Shown here in pieces: positions 42,414 through 51,415 of a stretch of 64,000 bases of DNA. Positions within the stretch are counted from its first letter, which is position 1. Each line of letters opens with the position of its first letter. The notes below the pieces were generated by a model. The model had not been told where the DNA came from. It was given only the letters and a program-made list of their open reading frames with translations, and searched no databases. The position numbers and the translations under genes were made by a program. The DNA lies in assembly GCA_951813525.2 (NCBI GenBank), contig CATOTJ020000002.1:248001-312000 (forward strand). Direction: 5' to 3'. This DNA comes from Thermohalobaculum sp951813525. Lineage in GTDB: Bacteria; Pseudomonadota; Alphaproteobacteria; Rhodobacterales; Rhodobacteraceae.

Positions 42414-44897
42414 ATGGTGCGCCGCTGGACCGTGGGCGCGGCGTCGGCCTTTCTGATCCGTTTGGCATTGATCCTGCCGCCATGGGCGGTCCCGCGTTGG
42501 GCCATGATCCCTGTCGAACGGGCGCTGCTGGCCTGTTGGGGCAGCGGCCTTTTCGACGCCGACTTCTATCTTCGCGGCAACCCTGATGTCGGCGAAGGGG
42601 GCGGGCGCCCGCTGACCCATTACCTGCGCCATGGCTGGCGGGAAGGCCGGGCGCCGAACCCGCATTTCGACGATGGGCACTACCGCGCGCTTTCCGGTCT
42701 GCAACCGGCGGCGCCGGTCAGCGCCTTGGCCCATTTTGTTGCCATCGGTCAGCATTCCGATATCGCGCCTGTGCCCGCCGCCGCGCGCGATGCGCTTGGC
42801 CCGTCGGCGGCGGGGTTGGAGGTTGCCCGCCTAGATGCCTATCGCGGTCTGGTCGGTGGAACCATTGCGCCGCCGGAGGAAGGCCGCCCGGATCTGACCG
42901 ATGTTCGTGCGGCTCTGGCAGAAATTCAACCGCGCGCGCCGGCCTGGGCGGACAGCGGCGATATCGTCGATATTCTGATCCCCGCCTATGACGGCCATGC
43001 CGAGACGCTGAACACGATCCTGCACGCCTTGAGAGCGGCAAATCGCAAGGGCGGCGAAATATCGGTCATTGCCGATGCGGTGCCCAAGCCTGATCTGGTG
43101 GCCGACCTGCGCGATCTCGCCGCTCGCGGTTTGATCAAGCTGATCGAAAACGCCGAAAATCTCGGCTTTGCCGCTTCGGTGAACCGCGGCATGGCGTTGA
43201 ACCCGCGCCGCGATGTGATCTGGCTGAACGCAGATACCGAGGTCTACGATCATTGGATCGACCGCTTGCGCAGCGCAGCCTACAGCCGCGGCAACGTGGC
43301 GACGGTGACGCCGCTGACCAATAACGGCACGATCTGCAGCTATCCACGCGCCGACGCCGACAATTTTGGCGAGTTGGGGTTGCCATGGCGCCAGATCGAC
43401 CGGCTGGCCGCCGGGTTGAACGCGGGCGAGGCGGTTGAAAGCCCGACCGCGGTTGGCTTTGCCACCTATGTTCGCCGCGCGGCCATCGACCGGGTCGGCG
43501 ATCTCGATGCCGCCACGTTCGGACGCGGATATGGCGAGGAAAACGATTGGTGTCAGCGCGCGATCAAGGCGGGCTGGGTCAATCTGTTGGCAGCCGATGT
43601 TCTGGTCCGCCACTTCGGGGCAACCTCGTTCGGCGGGGCGCGGGCCGGGCGGATCGCCGCCGCGATGAACGCCATGGACCGGCTGCACCCATCCTATCAG
43701 CGTGATGTCGATCAATTTGTCGCCAAAGACCCGTTGGCACCGGCGCGGCGGCGCCTGGATCTTGCCCGGCTGATGGCGGGGCGGGCCGGGCGGCCGCAGC
43801 GTGCGGCCCTTTTGATCACGCATTCGCGCGGCGGCGGTACCGCACAGCACGTCCACGAAGAAACCGCCCGGCTGTCGGCGTCGGGTTGGTCGGTCTATGT
43901 GCTGACCGTCGGCACCGGCGGCATGGCGACCGCGCAGCTTTCGCGCCCCGGCGCCGGGGCGATGCCGAGCTTTGCCAACATGGATCTGGACGGCGACGAT
44001 CTTTGGTCGGTCCTGTCGGAACTGGGCCTCGGTCAGGTGGTCCTTCATCACCTGATCGATTTCGCACCCAGCGCGCCAGAGGTTTTTCACCGGCGCCTGA
44101 CAGGCCTCGGTCTCAGATATGATGTCATGATCCATGACTATTTTGCGATCTGTCCGCGCATAAATCTGGTCGACCGCCATGGCCGGTATTGCGGCGAGCC
44201 GGGCGAAGCCGCCTGCCAGCGATGCCTGACCCGGCGCGGCTCGCCCGTTGGCCGCCCCGACATTGCGGATTGGCGCGCGCGCCATGGCGCGTTGCTGATG
44301 GGTGCGCGGCGCGTGCGGGTGCCGGACGACGATGTGGGCGAGCGTCTTGCGCGTTATTTTCCCGGCCTGGCGACTTTGACGACGCCGCACGATCTTTCCA
44401 TCCCGCCTGCGCTGCGCGTGCGCGCCGCCCCGGACGGGGAGGGGTTTCGCATCGCCGTTATCGGCGCTATCGGGCCGATCAAGGGGTTTGATGCGATCCT
44501 CGGCCTTGCCCGCCATGTCGGCGCCCGGGCGCAGGCAAACCGGATCACAATCATTGGCTATACCCATCACGATGCTGCGGCCCGCGCCGCGGGGATCGTT
44601 GTCACGGGCGCCTATACCAATGACCGCCTGCCGGATCTGATCGCGCAGGCCGATCCGCATGTCATCTGGATCCCGTCGCTGTGGCCCGAAACCTATTGTT
44701 ACACGCTGTCCGCGGCTCTTGTTTCAGGCCGGGCAATTGCGGCCTTCGATCTTGGCGCCCAGGCCAACCGCTTGCGCGCGGCCGGGCATGGCACCCTGAT
44801 CCCGTTGGCCGATGCCTATCGGCCTGCAAAATTGCTGACGGCGTTGCACAAGGCCGCGGGCCAAAGCCATCTGACGGCGCAGCGGCAAGTTGCCTAG
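42414..44897 (+). CDS. Large two-domain glycosyltransferase (GT2 plus GT4)
   Basis: About 827 aa. The N-terminal repeat FDADFYLRGNPDV with THYLRHGWREGRAPNPHFD resembles the C-terminal region of the GT at 34206. A GT2 domain follows (VDILIPAYDGHAETL, LIENAENLGFAASVNRGM, WLNADTEVY). The C-terminal third is GT4-like (LITHSRGGGTAQHVHEE, AVIGAIGPIKGFDAI, WPETYCYTLSAAL). The start may instead be TTG 42372, overlapping the previous stop (TTGA). A bifunctional polymerase is possible. Confidence 0.88.
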   Translation: MVRRWTVGAASAFLIRLALILPPWAVPRWAMIPVERALLACWGSGLFDADFYLRGNPDVGEGGGRPLTHYLRHGWREGRAPNPHFDDGHYRALSGLQPAAPVSALAHFVAIGQHSDIAPVPAAARDALGPSAAGLEVARLDAYRGLVGGTIAPPEEGRPDLTDVRAALAEIQPRAPAWADSGDIVDILIPAYDGHAETLNTILHALRAANRKGGEISVIADAVPKPDLVADLRDLAARGLIKLIENAENLGFAASVNRGMALNPRRDVIWLNADTEVYDHWIDRLRSAAYSRGNVATVTPLTNNGTICSYPRADADNFGELGLPWRQIDRLAAGLNAGEAVESPTAVGFATYVRRAAIDRVGDLDAATFGRGYGEENDWCQRAIKAGWVNLLAADVLVRHFGATSFGGARAGRIAAAMNAMDRLHPSYQRDVDQFVAKDPLAPARRRLDLARLMAGRAGRPQRAALLITHSRGGGTAQHVHEETARLSASGWSVYVLTVGTGGMATAQLSRPGAGAMPSFANMDLDGDDLWSVLSELGLGQVVLHHLIDFAPSAPEVFHRRLTGLGLRYDVMIHDYFAICPRINLVDRHGRYCGEPGEAACQRCLTRRGSPVGRPDIADWRARHGALLMGARRVRVPDDDVGERLARYFPGLATLTTPHDLSIPPALRVRAAPDGEGFRIAVIGAIGPIKGFDAILGLARHVGARAQANRITIIGYTHHDAAARAAGIVVTGAYTNDRLPDLIAQADPHVIWIPSLWPETYCYTLSAALVSGRAIAAFDLGAQANRLRAAGHGTLIPLADAYRPAKLLTALHKAAGQSHLTAQRQVA

Positions 44898-44979
44898 CGC
44901 CAGGACCGATCAGGTTCAGGATTGGTTATGTCCGCGGGGATAACGCCGCGACCGGGTCGGCCCGGGTGCAGTTTAACTA

Positions 44980-45820
44980 GGGTCTGTGGACATTCATCTT
45001 GACGCGATGAGCGCAGCAGCGAGGTTCCAGCAGGCGGCGTAGCTGCAATCAGTTTTGTCGTACCGCGTGGCTATGCCTCTGAATTCCTTTATCTTTGCGA
45101 AGTAGTTTTCGACGAGATGCCGCCATTTGTAGACCTCAATGTCGTAGGCGCGCTTTATCTTTCGATTGCCCTTAGGCGGGATCACGGCGGTTGCGCCGCG
45201 CGCATCGAGTTCTTTCAGCAGCCAATTCGCGTCAAATGCCCTGTCCGCGAGCAGGGCATCGAACGAAACATCTTTGATCAGCGGCGCGACACCCTTCATA
45301 TCGTGCGCCTGTCCCGGCAGAAGCAGGAACCGCACCAGGTTCCCAAGCGCATCGACCAGCGCTACGATCTTGGTCGTCAGCCCGCCACGCGAGCGTCCGA
45401 TGGCCTGAGCCTGAGCCCCCCTTTTGCGCCGGTGGCTTTCTGGTGAACCTGAACAATGGTGCCATCGATAAGCGCATATTCAAGGTCGGGGTCATCACTC
45501 ACCGCCTTGAAAAGACTCTCGAAAACACCTGCTTTGGCCCATCGCCGGAAGCGCCGGAACTGGCTGTTCCAATTTCCAAAAGCGGGCGGCAGGTCACGCC
45601 ACGGTGACCCCGTGCGCACACGCCAGAACACAGCCTCCACAAACAGCCGGTTATTCTTCGCGGTCACGCCGCTGTCGCTGGCTTTGCCTGGAAGGTGGGG
45701 TTCAAGCCGCTGCCACAAAACATCTGTCACCACAAACCGCTGCTCGTTCATTCAAACCTCCGTTTCGAAAGTTTGAATCAGAAATCAGATCAAATGGGAA
45801 TCCTGATTGTCCACGGACCC
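44980..45820 (-). mobile_element. IS5-family insertion sequence (IS427-like group)
   Basis: 841 bp. The left end reads GGGTCTGTGGACATTCA; the right end in reverse complement reads GGGTCCGTGGACAATCA, giving 17-bp terminal inverted repeats with two mismatches. Both sides carry the dinucleotide TA (44978-44979 and 45821-45822), the target duplication expected for this group. The transposase is in two overlapping frames. The element disrupts the 3' end of the sulfotransferase at 45702-46679. Confidence 0.92.
44994..45751 (-). CDS. IS5-family transposase, two frames joined by -1 frameshift
   Basis: OrfA (45751-45377, MNEQRFVVTDVLWQRLEPHLPG) and orfB (ending 44994) overlap. The run AAAAGGGGGG (45425-45416) sits in the overlap, a standard slippery site for a -1 shift in this group. 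OrfA holds the N-terminal DDE half (ALIDGTIVQVHQKATGAKGG, first Asp). OrfB has LLADRAFDANWL (second Asp) and the VENYFAKIKEFRGIATRYDK Y-R-E signature. The element looks complete and possibly active. Confidence 0.9.
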
Positions 45821-46679
45821 TAGCCACCGCCATGGCCGATGCCCGCTCGGGCAACAGTTCGACGGGCAGGGCATCGAACGGCTCGATTACCTCTGCCCGG
45901 AACCGGGCCATATGGCCGGGCGATATCTCCAGATAATCCGCTGGCGCCGGGGGCGGTTTGATCCTGCCCGACAACAGGCCGCAAATCTCGGCATCGCGCG
46001 ATTTGCGCGGAGCGCGCTGATGCAGCAGCCCGATCCGGTGCAACACGGCGGCGGGCACGCTGGCATTGCCCTGCTCCGCCGGTGCTGCGGGCACGCCAAT
46101 CCCGGCAAACGCCTCGAACGGGGCCAGCGCGTGCGATCCGCGATCCAAACGGTAATGGTGGAAGGCTTCCGGCGGCAGCAAGTTTCGCCATTGTTGCGCC
46201 CGGTCGGCCACGCGCACAGCGCCATTGGCCAGAACCTGATCCAGATAGGCATTGATGTCCGGCAGATAGCGCGCGCCATCGACGGTGCGGACATATTGAT
46301 TGAACAGCGACCGGACCCATCCGACCAATTCGCGGCTGAACATCACCACCCGGACCCGAGCGCCTGCGCGGGCTATCGCACGGACAAACCCGACGGCCCC
46401 GGCCGGGCTGTAAAGCGAGAGATACTCCGATGACAGGATCATGCGCGAGCAGCCCATCAAATCGGCCTCGGCGATCAGATCAGGCAGGGTCCGCGGCGCG
46501 ACTTCGCCCGCGTCAGGCCCGAAGCCGAAACTGCGGGACAGGCCATAATGGCAGGCCCGGCCTGGTTCCTGCGGGTACCAGACGCCCGACGCACACAATG
46601 CGTCCCGCGCGCTATCCAGACTTGCCTGAATATGCGTCGATCCACATTTGTTCAGCCCGATATGGACCAGAATATCCAA
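45702..46679 (-). CDS. Sulfotransferase with 3' end replaced by the IS
   Basis: 325 aa as it stands. DILVHIGLNKCGSTHIQASL is the PAPS-binding loop and RVVMFSRELVGWVRSLFNQYVR the second motif. Native coding reaches Ala286 (GCT at 45822-45824), then enters the IS for ~39 extra residues and stops at 45702. If the IS and one TA are removed, the frame reads GCT AGT TAA, so the ancestral protein ended MAVAS with 287 aa. The core domain is intact, so function may survive. Confidence 0.85.
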   Translation of the reverse strand: MDILVHIGLNKCGSTHIQASLDSARDALCASGVWYPQEPGRACHYGLSRSFGFGPDAGEVAPRTLPDLIAEADLMGCSRMILSSEYLSLYSPAGAVGFVRAIARAGARVRVVMFSRELVGWVRSLFNQYVRTVDGARYLPDINAYLDQVLANGAVRVADRAQQWRNLLPPEAFHHYRLDRGSHALAPFEAFAGIGVPAAPAEQGNASVPAAVLHRIGLLHQRAPRKSRDAEICGLLSGRIKPPPAPADYLEISPGHMARFRAEVIEPFDALPVELLPERASAMAVARVRGQSGFPFDLISDSNFRNGGLNERAAVCGDRCFVAAA

Positions 46680-46745
46680 CGGCCGTCACCAGCATTAACT
46701 CGTCTGGAAACAGTGTTGGCGTGCCGATGCCTAATTTGGGGTTAA

Positions 46746-47015
46746 CTATCGTGAAAGCGCTTCGAGCCGCTGCGCCAGGTCGATGTCCCGGTCGGTCAAC
46801 CCGCCGGTATCATGGGACGTCAGGCGAACCTCGACCCGGTTGTAGACATTGCGCCATTCAGGATGATGGTCGATCTCCTCCGCCTCGAACGCGCCCTGCA
46901 CCATCCAGGCAATGGCGGCGCGAAACCCTTTGAAACGAAAGGTTTTTGCAATCGCTTTGCCGTCTGCCTCGATGGTCCAGCCTGCGGCGGTCAGATCTTC
47001 GGGGATGACTGTCAT
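46746..47015 (-). CDS. phhB: Pterin-4-alpha-carbinolamine dehydratase
   Basis: 89 aa, normal length. DHHPEWRNVYNRVEVRLTSHDTGGLTDRD contains the conserved histidine pair and the family signature. It dehydrates 4a-hydroxytetrahydropterin in pterin recycling. Its 5' end is 3 bp downstream of the M48 protease stop, so the two genes are likely co-transcribed. No aromatic hydroxylase is nearby. Confidence 0.93.
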   Translation of the reverse strand: MTVIPEDLTAAGWTIEADGKAIAKTFRFKGFRAAIAWMVQGAFEAEEIDHHPEWRNVYNRVEVRLTSHDTGGLTDRDIDLAQRLEALSR

Positions 47016-47018
47016 CGT

Positions 47019-47720
47019 TTAACCCTCCAACTGCGGGGCGTGGCCGTCCCAGCGCTGGGCATTGGACCGGATCGCAGCAGCGCGCTCGGCGGTTGGCGGA
47101 TGGCTGGACAGCCACGACCGGCTGTCGCCCGCGCCCGGGATCAGCGCGGGCAGCTTTTCCAACAACAATGCCTGCGGTTCAGCCCCCAAGCCCGAGCGTA
47201 CCATCAGTGCCGTCGCATAGGCGTCGGCCTCGAACTCGTCCTTGCGTGACAGTTTGGCCGTCACCAGATCCAGCAGCCAGGCCGAGATATAGCCGCCGAC
47301 AAACGGGATCATCCGGCCCAGAATTCCGCCCAGGACCATTTGCGCGGCCTGCCGCCCGCCCATCTGCACCATGCGCCGTTTCATGTGGCCGAGCGCGACA
47401 TGCCCAAGTTCATGCGCGGCAACCGACGCAAGCTCGGGCGCGGTAACGTCGCCCTGGTGGAATGCGTCAACGAACCCCTGGGTGATATAAATATCGCCGT
47501 TCCCGGTCGCCAAACCGTTCGGATTGCGGTCGGGCAGAACCAGCACCTCGACCTGCTCGATCCCCGCCGTCCGCGCCAGGCGGCCGAACAAGGCCTCCAA
47601 CTGGTCGTTTTGCAAGGGGCGCGCGGTCCGGCGCAACTGATTGCCCGACTGCAGCGAGCGCATGCGCCACCAAACATAAAGACCGCCGACAAAGAGCGCG
47701 ATGAAGATAATTCGGGTCAT
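47019..47720 (-). CDS. M48-family membrane-anchored zinc metalloprotease
   Basis: 233 aa. An N-terminal membrane segment (TRIIFIALFVGGLYVWW) is followed by H103-E-L-G-H107 (HELGHVALGH) and a third-ligand Glu in RKDEFEADAYA. A hydrophobic stretch (GGILGRMIPFVGGYISAWLLDL) lies between them. This is the HtpX/Ste24-like topology, with the active site facing the cytoplasm or membrane surface. It could be a quality-control protease. Confidence 0.92.
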   Translation of the reverse strand: MTRIIFIALFVGGLYVWWRMRSLQSGNQLRRTARPLQNDQLEALFGRLARTAGIEQVEVLVLPDRNPNGLATGNGDIYITQGFVDAFHQGDVTAPELASVAAHELGHVALGHMKRRMVQMGGRQAAQMVLGGILGRMIPFVGGYISAWLLDLVTAKLSRKDEFEADAYATALMVRSGLGAEPQALLLEKLPALIPGAGDSRSWLSSHPPTAERAAAIRSNAQRWDGHAPQLEG

Positions 47721-47951
47721 GGCACCAATCTAGGATGGCGGACCCGAAAGGTCACGGGTCAAATTCCCGTGAAGAACCGGAAACCGGCAATCGTGATCAG
47801 GTAGAATATGCAGGTCCAGCCCGCATCGCGGCCGCCCACGGGGGCGCCGATCCGCGGTCCAGACACCGCCCTGACGCGCAGGTTTGGGACAGGCCCGGTC
47901 GTTGCACGGATCCATCGATCCGCAGCGGAATTCAAGTCGATTTCTTGACTT

Positions 47952-47968
47952 ATGGGAGATTGTCCCAT
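47952..47968 (+). promoter_or_regulatory. Putative operator palindrome upstream of the VOC gene
   Basis: ATGGGA-N5-TCCCAT is a perfect 6-bp inverted repeat. It follows a TTGACT -35-like box (47945-47950), so it would lie in the promoter spacer, 22 bp before the VOC start. No clear -10 is seen. Regulator binding is inference. Confidence 0.35.
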
Positions 47969-47990
47969 TTTGGTACATCAGGAGACGGCT

Positions 47991-48494
47991 ATGATTCCGG
48001 TAACAAGAGCCGACCCTCCCGCACCGCGCGGGACGAAGGTGGGCCATATTCATTTGCGGGTCGGCAATCTCGGCCGGGCGATTGGTTTCTATTCGGACGT
48101 ATTGGGTTTCAATGTCACCCAGCGCTACGGCGAACATGCGGCCTTTTTGTCGATCGACGGGTATCACCATCATATAGGTCTGAATACCTGGGACAGCCTG
48201 GCCGCGCCGCCGCCGCCGCCCGGGCATACCGGGCTTTATCACGCGGCAATCGTCTACCCGTCCCGGGCCGCGTTGGCGCACGCGGTCAAACGCGTCCTGG
48301 ATGCCGGTGTCCGCCTGACCGGTATGGCCGATCATGGCGTATCGGAGGCCGTCTATCTCGAAGACCCGGATGGAAACGGACTTGAACTCTATCGCGACAA
48401 GCCGCGGGCAGAATGGCCGACCGACGAAGAAGGGTTCCTGGCGATGGTCAATGTTCCGCTCGATCTGGAAGATCTGTTGTCGGAAATTCTTTGA
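47991..48494 (+). CDS. VOC-family (glyoxalase/extradiol-dioxygenase-fold) protein
   Basis: 167 aa. KVGHIHLRVGNLGRAIGFYSDVLGF and a second betaalphabetabetabeta unit beginning LYHAAIVYPSRAALAHAV give metal ligands H38 (approximate), H in YHAAI, and Glu in NGLELY. This is the CatE-like VOC arrangement. AGGAGACGGCT before ATG 47991 selects this start. Its substrate is unknown. It is divergent from the M48 gene. Confidence 0.85.
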   Translation: MIPVTRADPPAPRGTKVGHIHLRVGNLGRAIGFYSDVLGFNVTQRYGEHAAFLSIDGYHHHIGLNTWDSLAAPPPPPGHTGLYHAAIVYPSRAALAHAVKRVLDAGVRLTGMADHGVSEAVYLEDPDGNGLELYRDKPRAEWPTDEEGFLAMVNVPLDLEDLLSEIL

Positions 48495-48673
48495 AGCGGG
48501 TTTCGGCGGGGTTAATGCCGGTCGGCTGCGCACCGGCCCGCGGCTGAAAATTCTGAGGCGGCAGGTCCGCGGTGTCGATAATCGGTGCCAGACCGATTAT
48601 GTCAGCCGTGGTCAGGTTTTCTGGTGACTGGCGGTCTGGTCCACCGAACGGTCGGGGACCCGCGATCTGGTGA

Positions 48674-49093
48674 TCAGTCCCGGTGAATGCGCTCGCGCCG
48701 TTCGTGCATTTCCTGCGCTTCCAGCGACAGGGTGGCAATCGGGCGGGCGGCGAGGCGTTTCAAGGCAATCGGGTCGCCCGTCACTTCGCAATAACCATAG
48801 CTGCCATCGTCGATCCGGCGCAGCGCCGCGTCGATTTTGGCAATCAGTTTGCGCTGGCGGTCGCGGGTGCGCAGCTCCAGCGCGCGATCCGTTTCGACCG
48901 ACGCGCGGTCGGCCAGGTCGGGAATATTGGTTGTGTCTTCCTGCATCGTCTGAACCGTGTCCCGGCTCTGATCCAGAATCGACTCCCGCCATTCTGTCAG
49001 CTTTTGCCGAAAGAATTCCTTTTGGTCGTCGTTCATGAACTCTTCGTCGTCCGAAGGTTCATAATCAGGACTGATAGTGGTCTCGACATTCAT
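48674..49093 (-). CDS. dksA: DksA/TraR-family RNA polymerase-binding regulator
   Basis: 139 aa. A coiled coil (FFRQKLTEWRESILDQSRDT) with the tip DLADRAS is followed by YGYCEVTGDPIALKRLAARPIATLSLEAQE. Only one cysteine remains of the four that form the zinc finger in Escherichia coli DksA; as I recall this is normal for alphaproteobacterial DksA. The D-x-x-D/A tip motif is present. It binds RNA polymerase with ppGpp. The start at 49093 has GAGGG upstream. Confidence 0.93.
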   Translation of the reverse strand: MNVETTISPDYEPSDDEEFMNDDQKEFFRQKLTEWRESILDQSRDTVQTMQEDTTNIPDLADRASVETDRALELRTRDRQRKLIAKIDAALRRIDDGSYGYCEVTGDPIALKRLAARPIATLSLEAQEMHERRERIHRD

Positions 49094-49300
49094 GGCGGAA
49101 CCCTCGATACAACCACGATATTCTGCGCGGTACCCATTCCCGGAGTGGCGCCGGATATAGTCGCAGGAACCTGCCATGTCACGCCTTAAAACATACTGAA
49201 ATTTGCGCTATATGCCTGCGATTCCCGACATTGTCGGACAGCGGCGGGCGCCGAAATCGTCAGCGCCAGACCGGGCAGAGAACGAAAAAGAGGACCAAGC

Positions 49301-50143
49301 ATGCGTTTCCAGGGCACCAAGGACTATGTCGCGACCGAAGATCTGATGGTGGCCGTGAACGCTGCAATCACGCTGGAACGGCCGTTATTGGTCAAAGGGG
49401 AGCCGGGAACCGGTAAAACCGAGCTGGCCCGCCAGATATCGGATTCGCTGGGTCTGCGGCTGATCGAATGGCACATAAAATCGACCACCCGTGCCCATCA
49501 GGGCCTTTATGAATACGATGCCGTCAGCCGCCTGCGCGACAGCCAACTGGGCGAGGACCGGGTTCACGAGGTGAAAAACTACATCAAGCCCGGAAAATTG
49601 TGGGAGGCGTTTTCATCCGATGAAAAAGTCGTCCTGCTGATTGACGAGATCGACAAGGCGGATATCGAGTTTCCGAACGATTTGCTGCAGGAACTCGACC
49701 GCATGGAGTTTCATGTCTACGAGACCGGTGAGACCATCAAGGCCGAGCAGCGCCCCATCGTCATCATCACCTCGAACAATGAAAAAGAGCTGCCAGACGC
49801 GTTCCTGCGCCGTTGCTTCTTCCACTTCATCAGCTTCCCCGATGACGAGACGATGACTGAAATCATCAAGGTTCACTTCCCCGAAATCAAAAAGAAGCTG
49901 GTCCGCGCGGCGCTGACGCAATTTTATGAAATCCGCGAAACGCCCGGGTTGAAGAAAAAGCCATCGACATCAGAGGTTTTGGACTGGCTCAAGCTGTTGG
50001 TTGCCGACGATGTCGATGCAGAAACGCTGCGTGCTGACCCCCGATCTGCGATCCCGCCGCTGCATGGCGCGCTGCTGAAGAACGAGCAGGATGTGCACCT
50101 CTTTGAACGCCTAGCGTTTCTGGCACGGCGCCAGGGCGGATAA
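49301..50143 (+). CDS. MoxR-family AAA+ ATPase
   Basis: 280 aa. Walker A is GEPGTGKTEL (about residue 33), Walker B LLIDEIDKAD, sensor 1 IITSNNEKELPDAFLRRC. The shape fits the CoxD/MoxR subfamily. These ATPases work as chaperones with a VWA protein partner; one is encoded at 57183. About 7 kb of other genes separate the two. The ATG is preceded by AAAGAGGA. Confidence 0.92.
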   Translation: MRFQGTKDYVATEDLMVAVNAAITLERPLLVKGEPGTGKTELARQISDSLGLRLIEWHIKSTTRAHQGLYEYDAVSRLRDSQLGEDRVHEVKNYIKPGKLWEAFSSDEKVVLLIDEIDKADIEFPNDLLQELDRMEFHVYETGETIKAEQRPIVIITSNNEKELPDAFLRRCFFHFISFPDDETMTEIIKVHFPEIKKKLVRAALTQFYEIRETPGLKKKPSTSEVLDWLKLLVADDVDAETLRADPRSAIPPLHGALLKNEQDVHLFERLAFLARRQGG

Positions 50144-50263
50144 GGCTCTCCCCCGAACAGGCAACCGGCGGCATTCGATGCCGCCAGATTCTTGCGATCC
50201 GGGCTTGCGTTTGACGCTGGGACGATAAATCTGTCGCAAAGCCCTTGATGCAGGAACCTTGAG

Positions 50264-51415
50264 ATGACTGACGCCCCCCAAATCATCGATGACGCCCAAA
50301 TCATTGATGACGCCGCAGCCGTTCAGGTCCATTGGGCCGATGGCGGGTCTTCGCGGTTTCACGCAATCTGGCTGCGCGACAATGCACCCGACCCAGAGAC
50401 CCGCGATCCCGGCAATGGACAGCGGCTGATCACGCTGGCCGATATTCCCGCCAGCACGCGGATTTCTGCCGTCAATATTGGGGTGGATGGCCTACACATC
50501 ACCTTCGCGCCGGAGGAGAAGACCGTCACTTTTGCGCCCGGTTGGCTGCGCGAAAATGCCTATGACCAAGTGAGCGGCCCAGATGCGCCCTGGCTGGCCC
50601 CCGGTGTGCAGACCTGGGACGGTGCGCTGACGGTTCCGGCCACCGATTTGCCGGACCTGGCACATCGCGGTGCGGCCCTGCGTGACTGGCTGGGTGCGGT
50701 CCGCCGCTTTGGTTTTGCCAAGACGACGAACGGGCCGACGACCAGCGGCGCGTTGCTGCAAGTGGTCGATTTGTTCGGCTATGTGCGCGAGACGAACTAT
50801 GGCAAATGGTTCGAGGTCCGGGCCGAGGTTAATCCAACCAATCTCGCCTATACCGGCCTTGGGCTTCAGGCCCATACGGACAATCCTTACCGCGACCCGG
50901 TGCCGACGCTGCAAATCCTCTATTGCCTCGAAAACTCGGCCGAAGGGGGCGATTCGATGGTTGTCGACGGGTTCGCGGCGGCGATGCGATTGCACGCCGA
51001 GGACCCCGACGGGTTTGCGCTGCTGGCGCGCCATCCCGCCCGGTTCGAATATGCCGGGTCCAATGGCGTTCACCTGACGACGCGCAAACCGATGATCGAG
51101 TTGTCGCCGGACGGCGAATTGACCGGTATTCGTTTCAACAACCGGTCGGCTGCGGCCCTGCGCGATGTGCCCTATGACCAGATGCCCGCCTATTATGCCG
51201 CCTATCGGCGCCTGGGCGAGATCGTCAATGACCCGGCGATGGAGGTCGCGTTCAAACTGCAGCCCGGCGAGAGTTTCATTGTCGACAACACAAGGGTACT
51301 GCACGCACGGCGCGGGTATTCGGGCGCCGGGACGCGCTGGCTGCAAGGCTGTTATGCCGACAAGGACGGGTTGCTGTCGTCCCTGAGCACCCTGGAACGG
51401 GGGGTTGCGGCGTGA
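50264..51415 (+). CDS. tmpA: TmpA/gamma-butyrobetaine-hydroxylase-like Fe(II)/2-oxoglutarate oxygenase
   Basis: 383 aa. The iron-binding HxD is H204-D206 (QAHTDNPYRDP), and H347 is the distal ligand (RVLHARRGY); R350 or R349 may bind 2-oxoglutarate. The N-terminal domain (FHAIWLRDNAPDPETRDPGNGQRL) resembles that of butyrobetaine hydroxylase but without the zinc cysteines. The adjacent PhnZ-type HD gene marks it as TmpA, which hydroxylates (2-trimethylammonio)ethylphosphonate. Gamma-butyrobetaine hydroxylase remains the alternative. An 18-bp tandem duplication codes QIIDDA twice near the N terminus. It overlaps tmpB by 4 nt. Confidence 0.85.
   Translation: MTDAPQIIDDAQIIDDAAAVQVHWADGGSSRFHAIWLRDNAPDPETRDPGNGQRLITLADIPASTRISAVNIGVDGLHITFAPEEKTVTFAPGWLRENAYDQVSGPDAPWLAPGVQTWDGALTVPATDLPDLAHRGAALRDWLGAVRRFGFAKTTNGPTTSGALLQVVDLFGYVRETNYGKWFEVRAEVNPTNLAYTGLGLQAHTDNPYRDPVPTLQILYCLENSAEGGDSMVVDGFAAAMRLHAEDPDGFALLARHPARFEYAGSNGVHLTTRKPMIELSPDGELTGIRFNNRSAAALRDVPYDQMPAYYAAYRRLGEIVNDPAMEVAFKLQPGESFIVDNTRVLHARRGYSGAGTRWLQGCYADKDGLLSSLSTLERGVAA
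50279..50314 (+). repeat. 18-bp tandem duplication encoding QIIDDA twice
   Basis: CAAATCATCGATGACGCC is followed directly by CAAATCATTGATGACGCC, one substitution apart. It is in frame at residues 6-17 of TmpA and lies outside the catalytic core, so it is probably neutral slippage. Confidence 0.9.

Noticed and set aside
44994..45751. Transposase frameshift as a sequencing error or pseudogene
   Set aside because: Both IS elements carry the same AAAAGGGGGG slip site in the frame overlap, as expected for programmed -1 frameshifting in this IS group.
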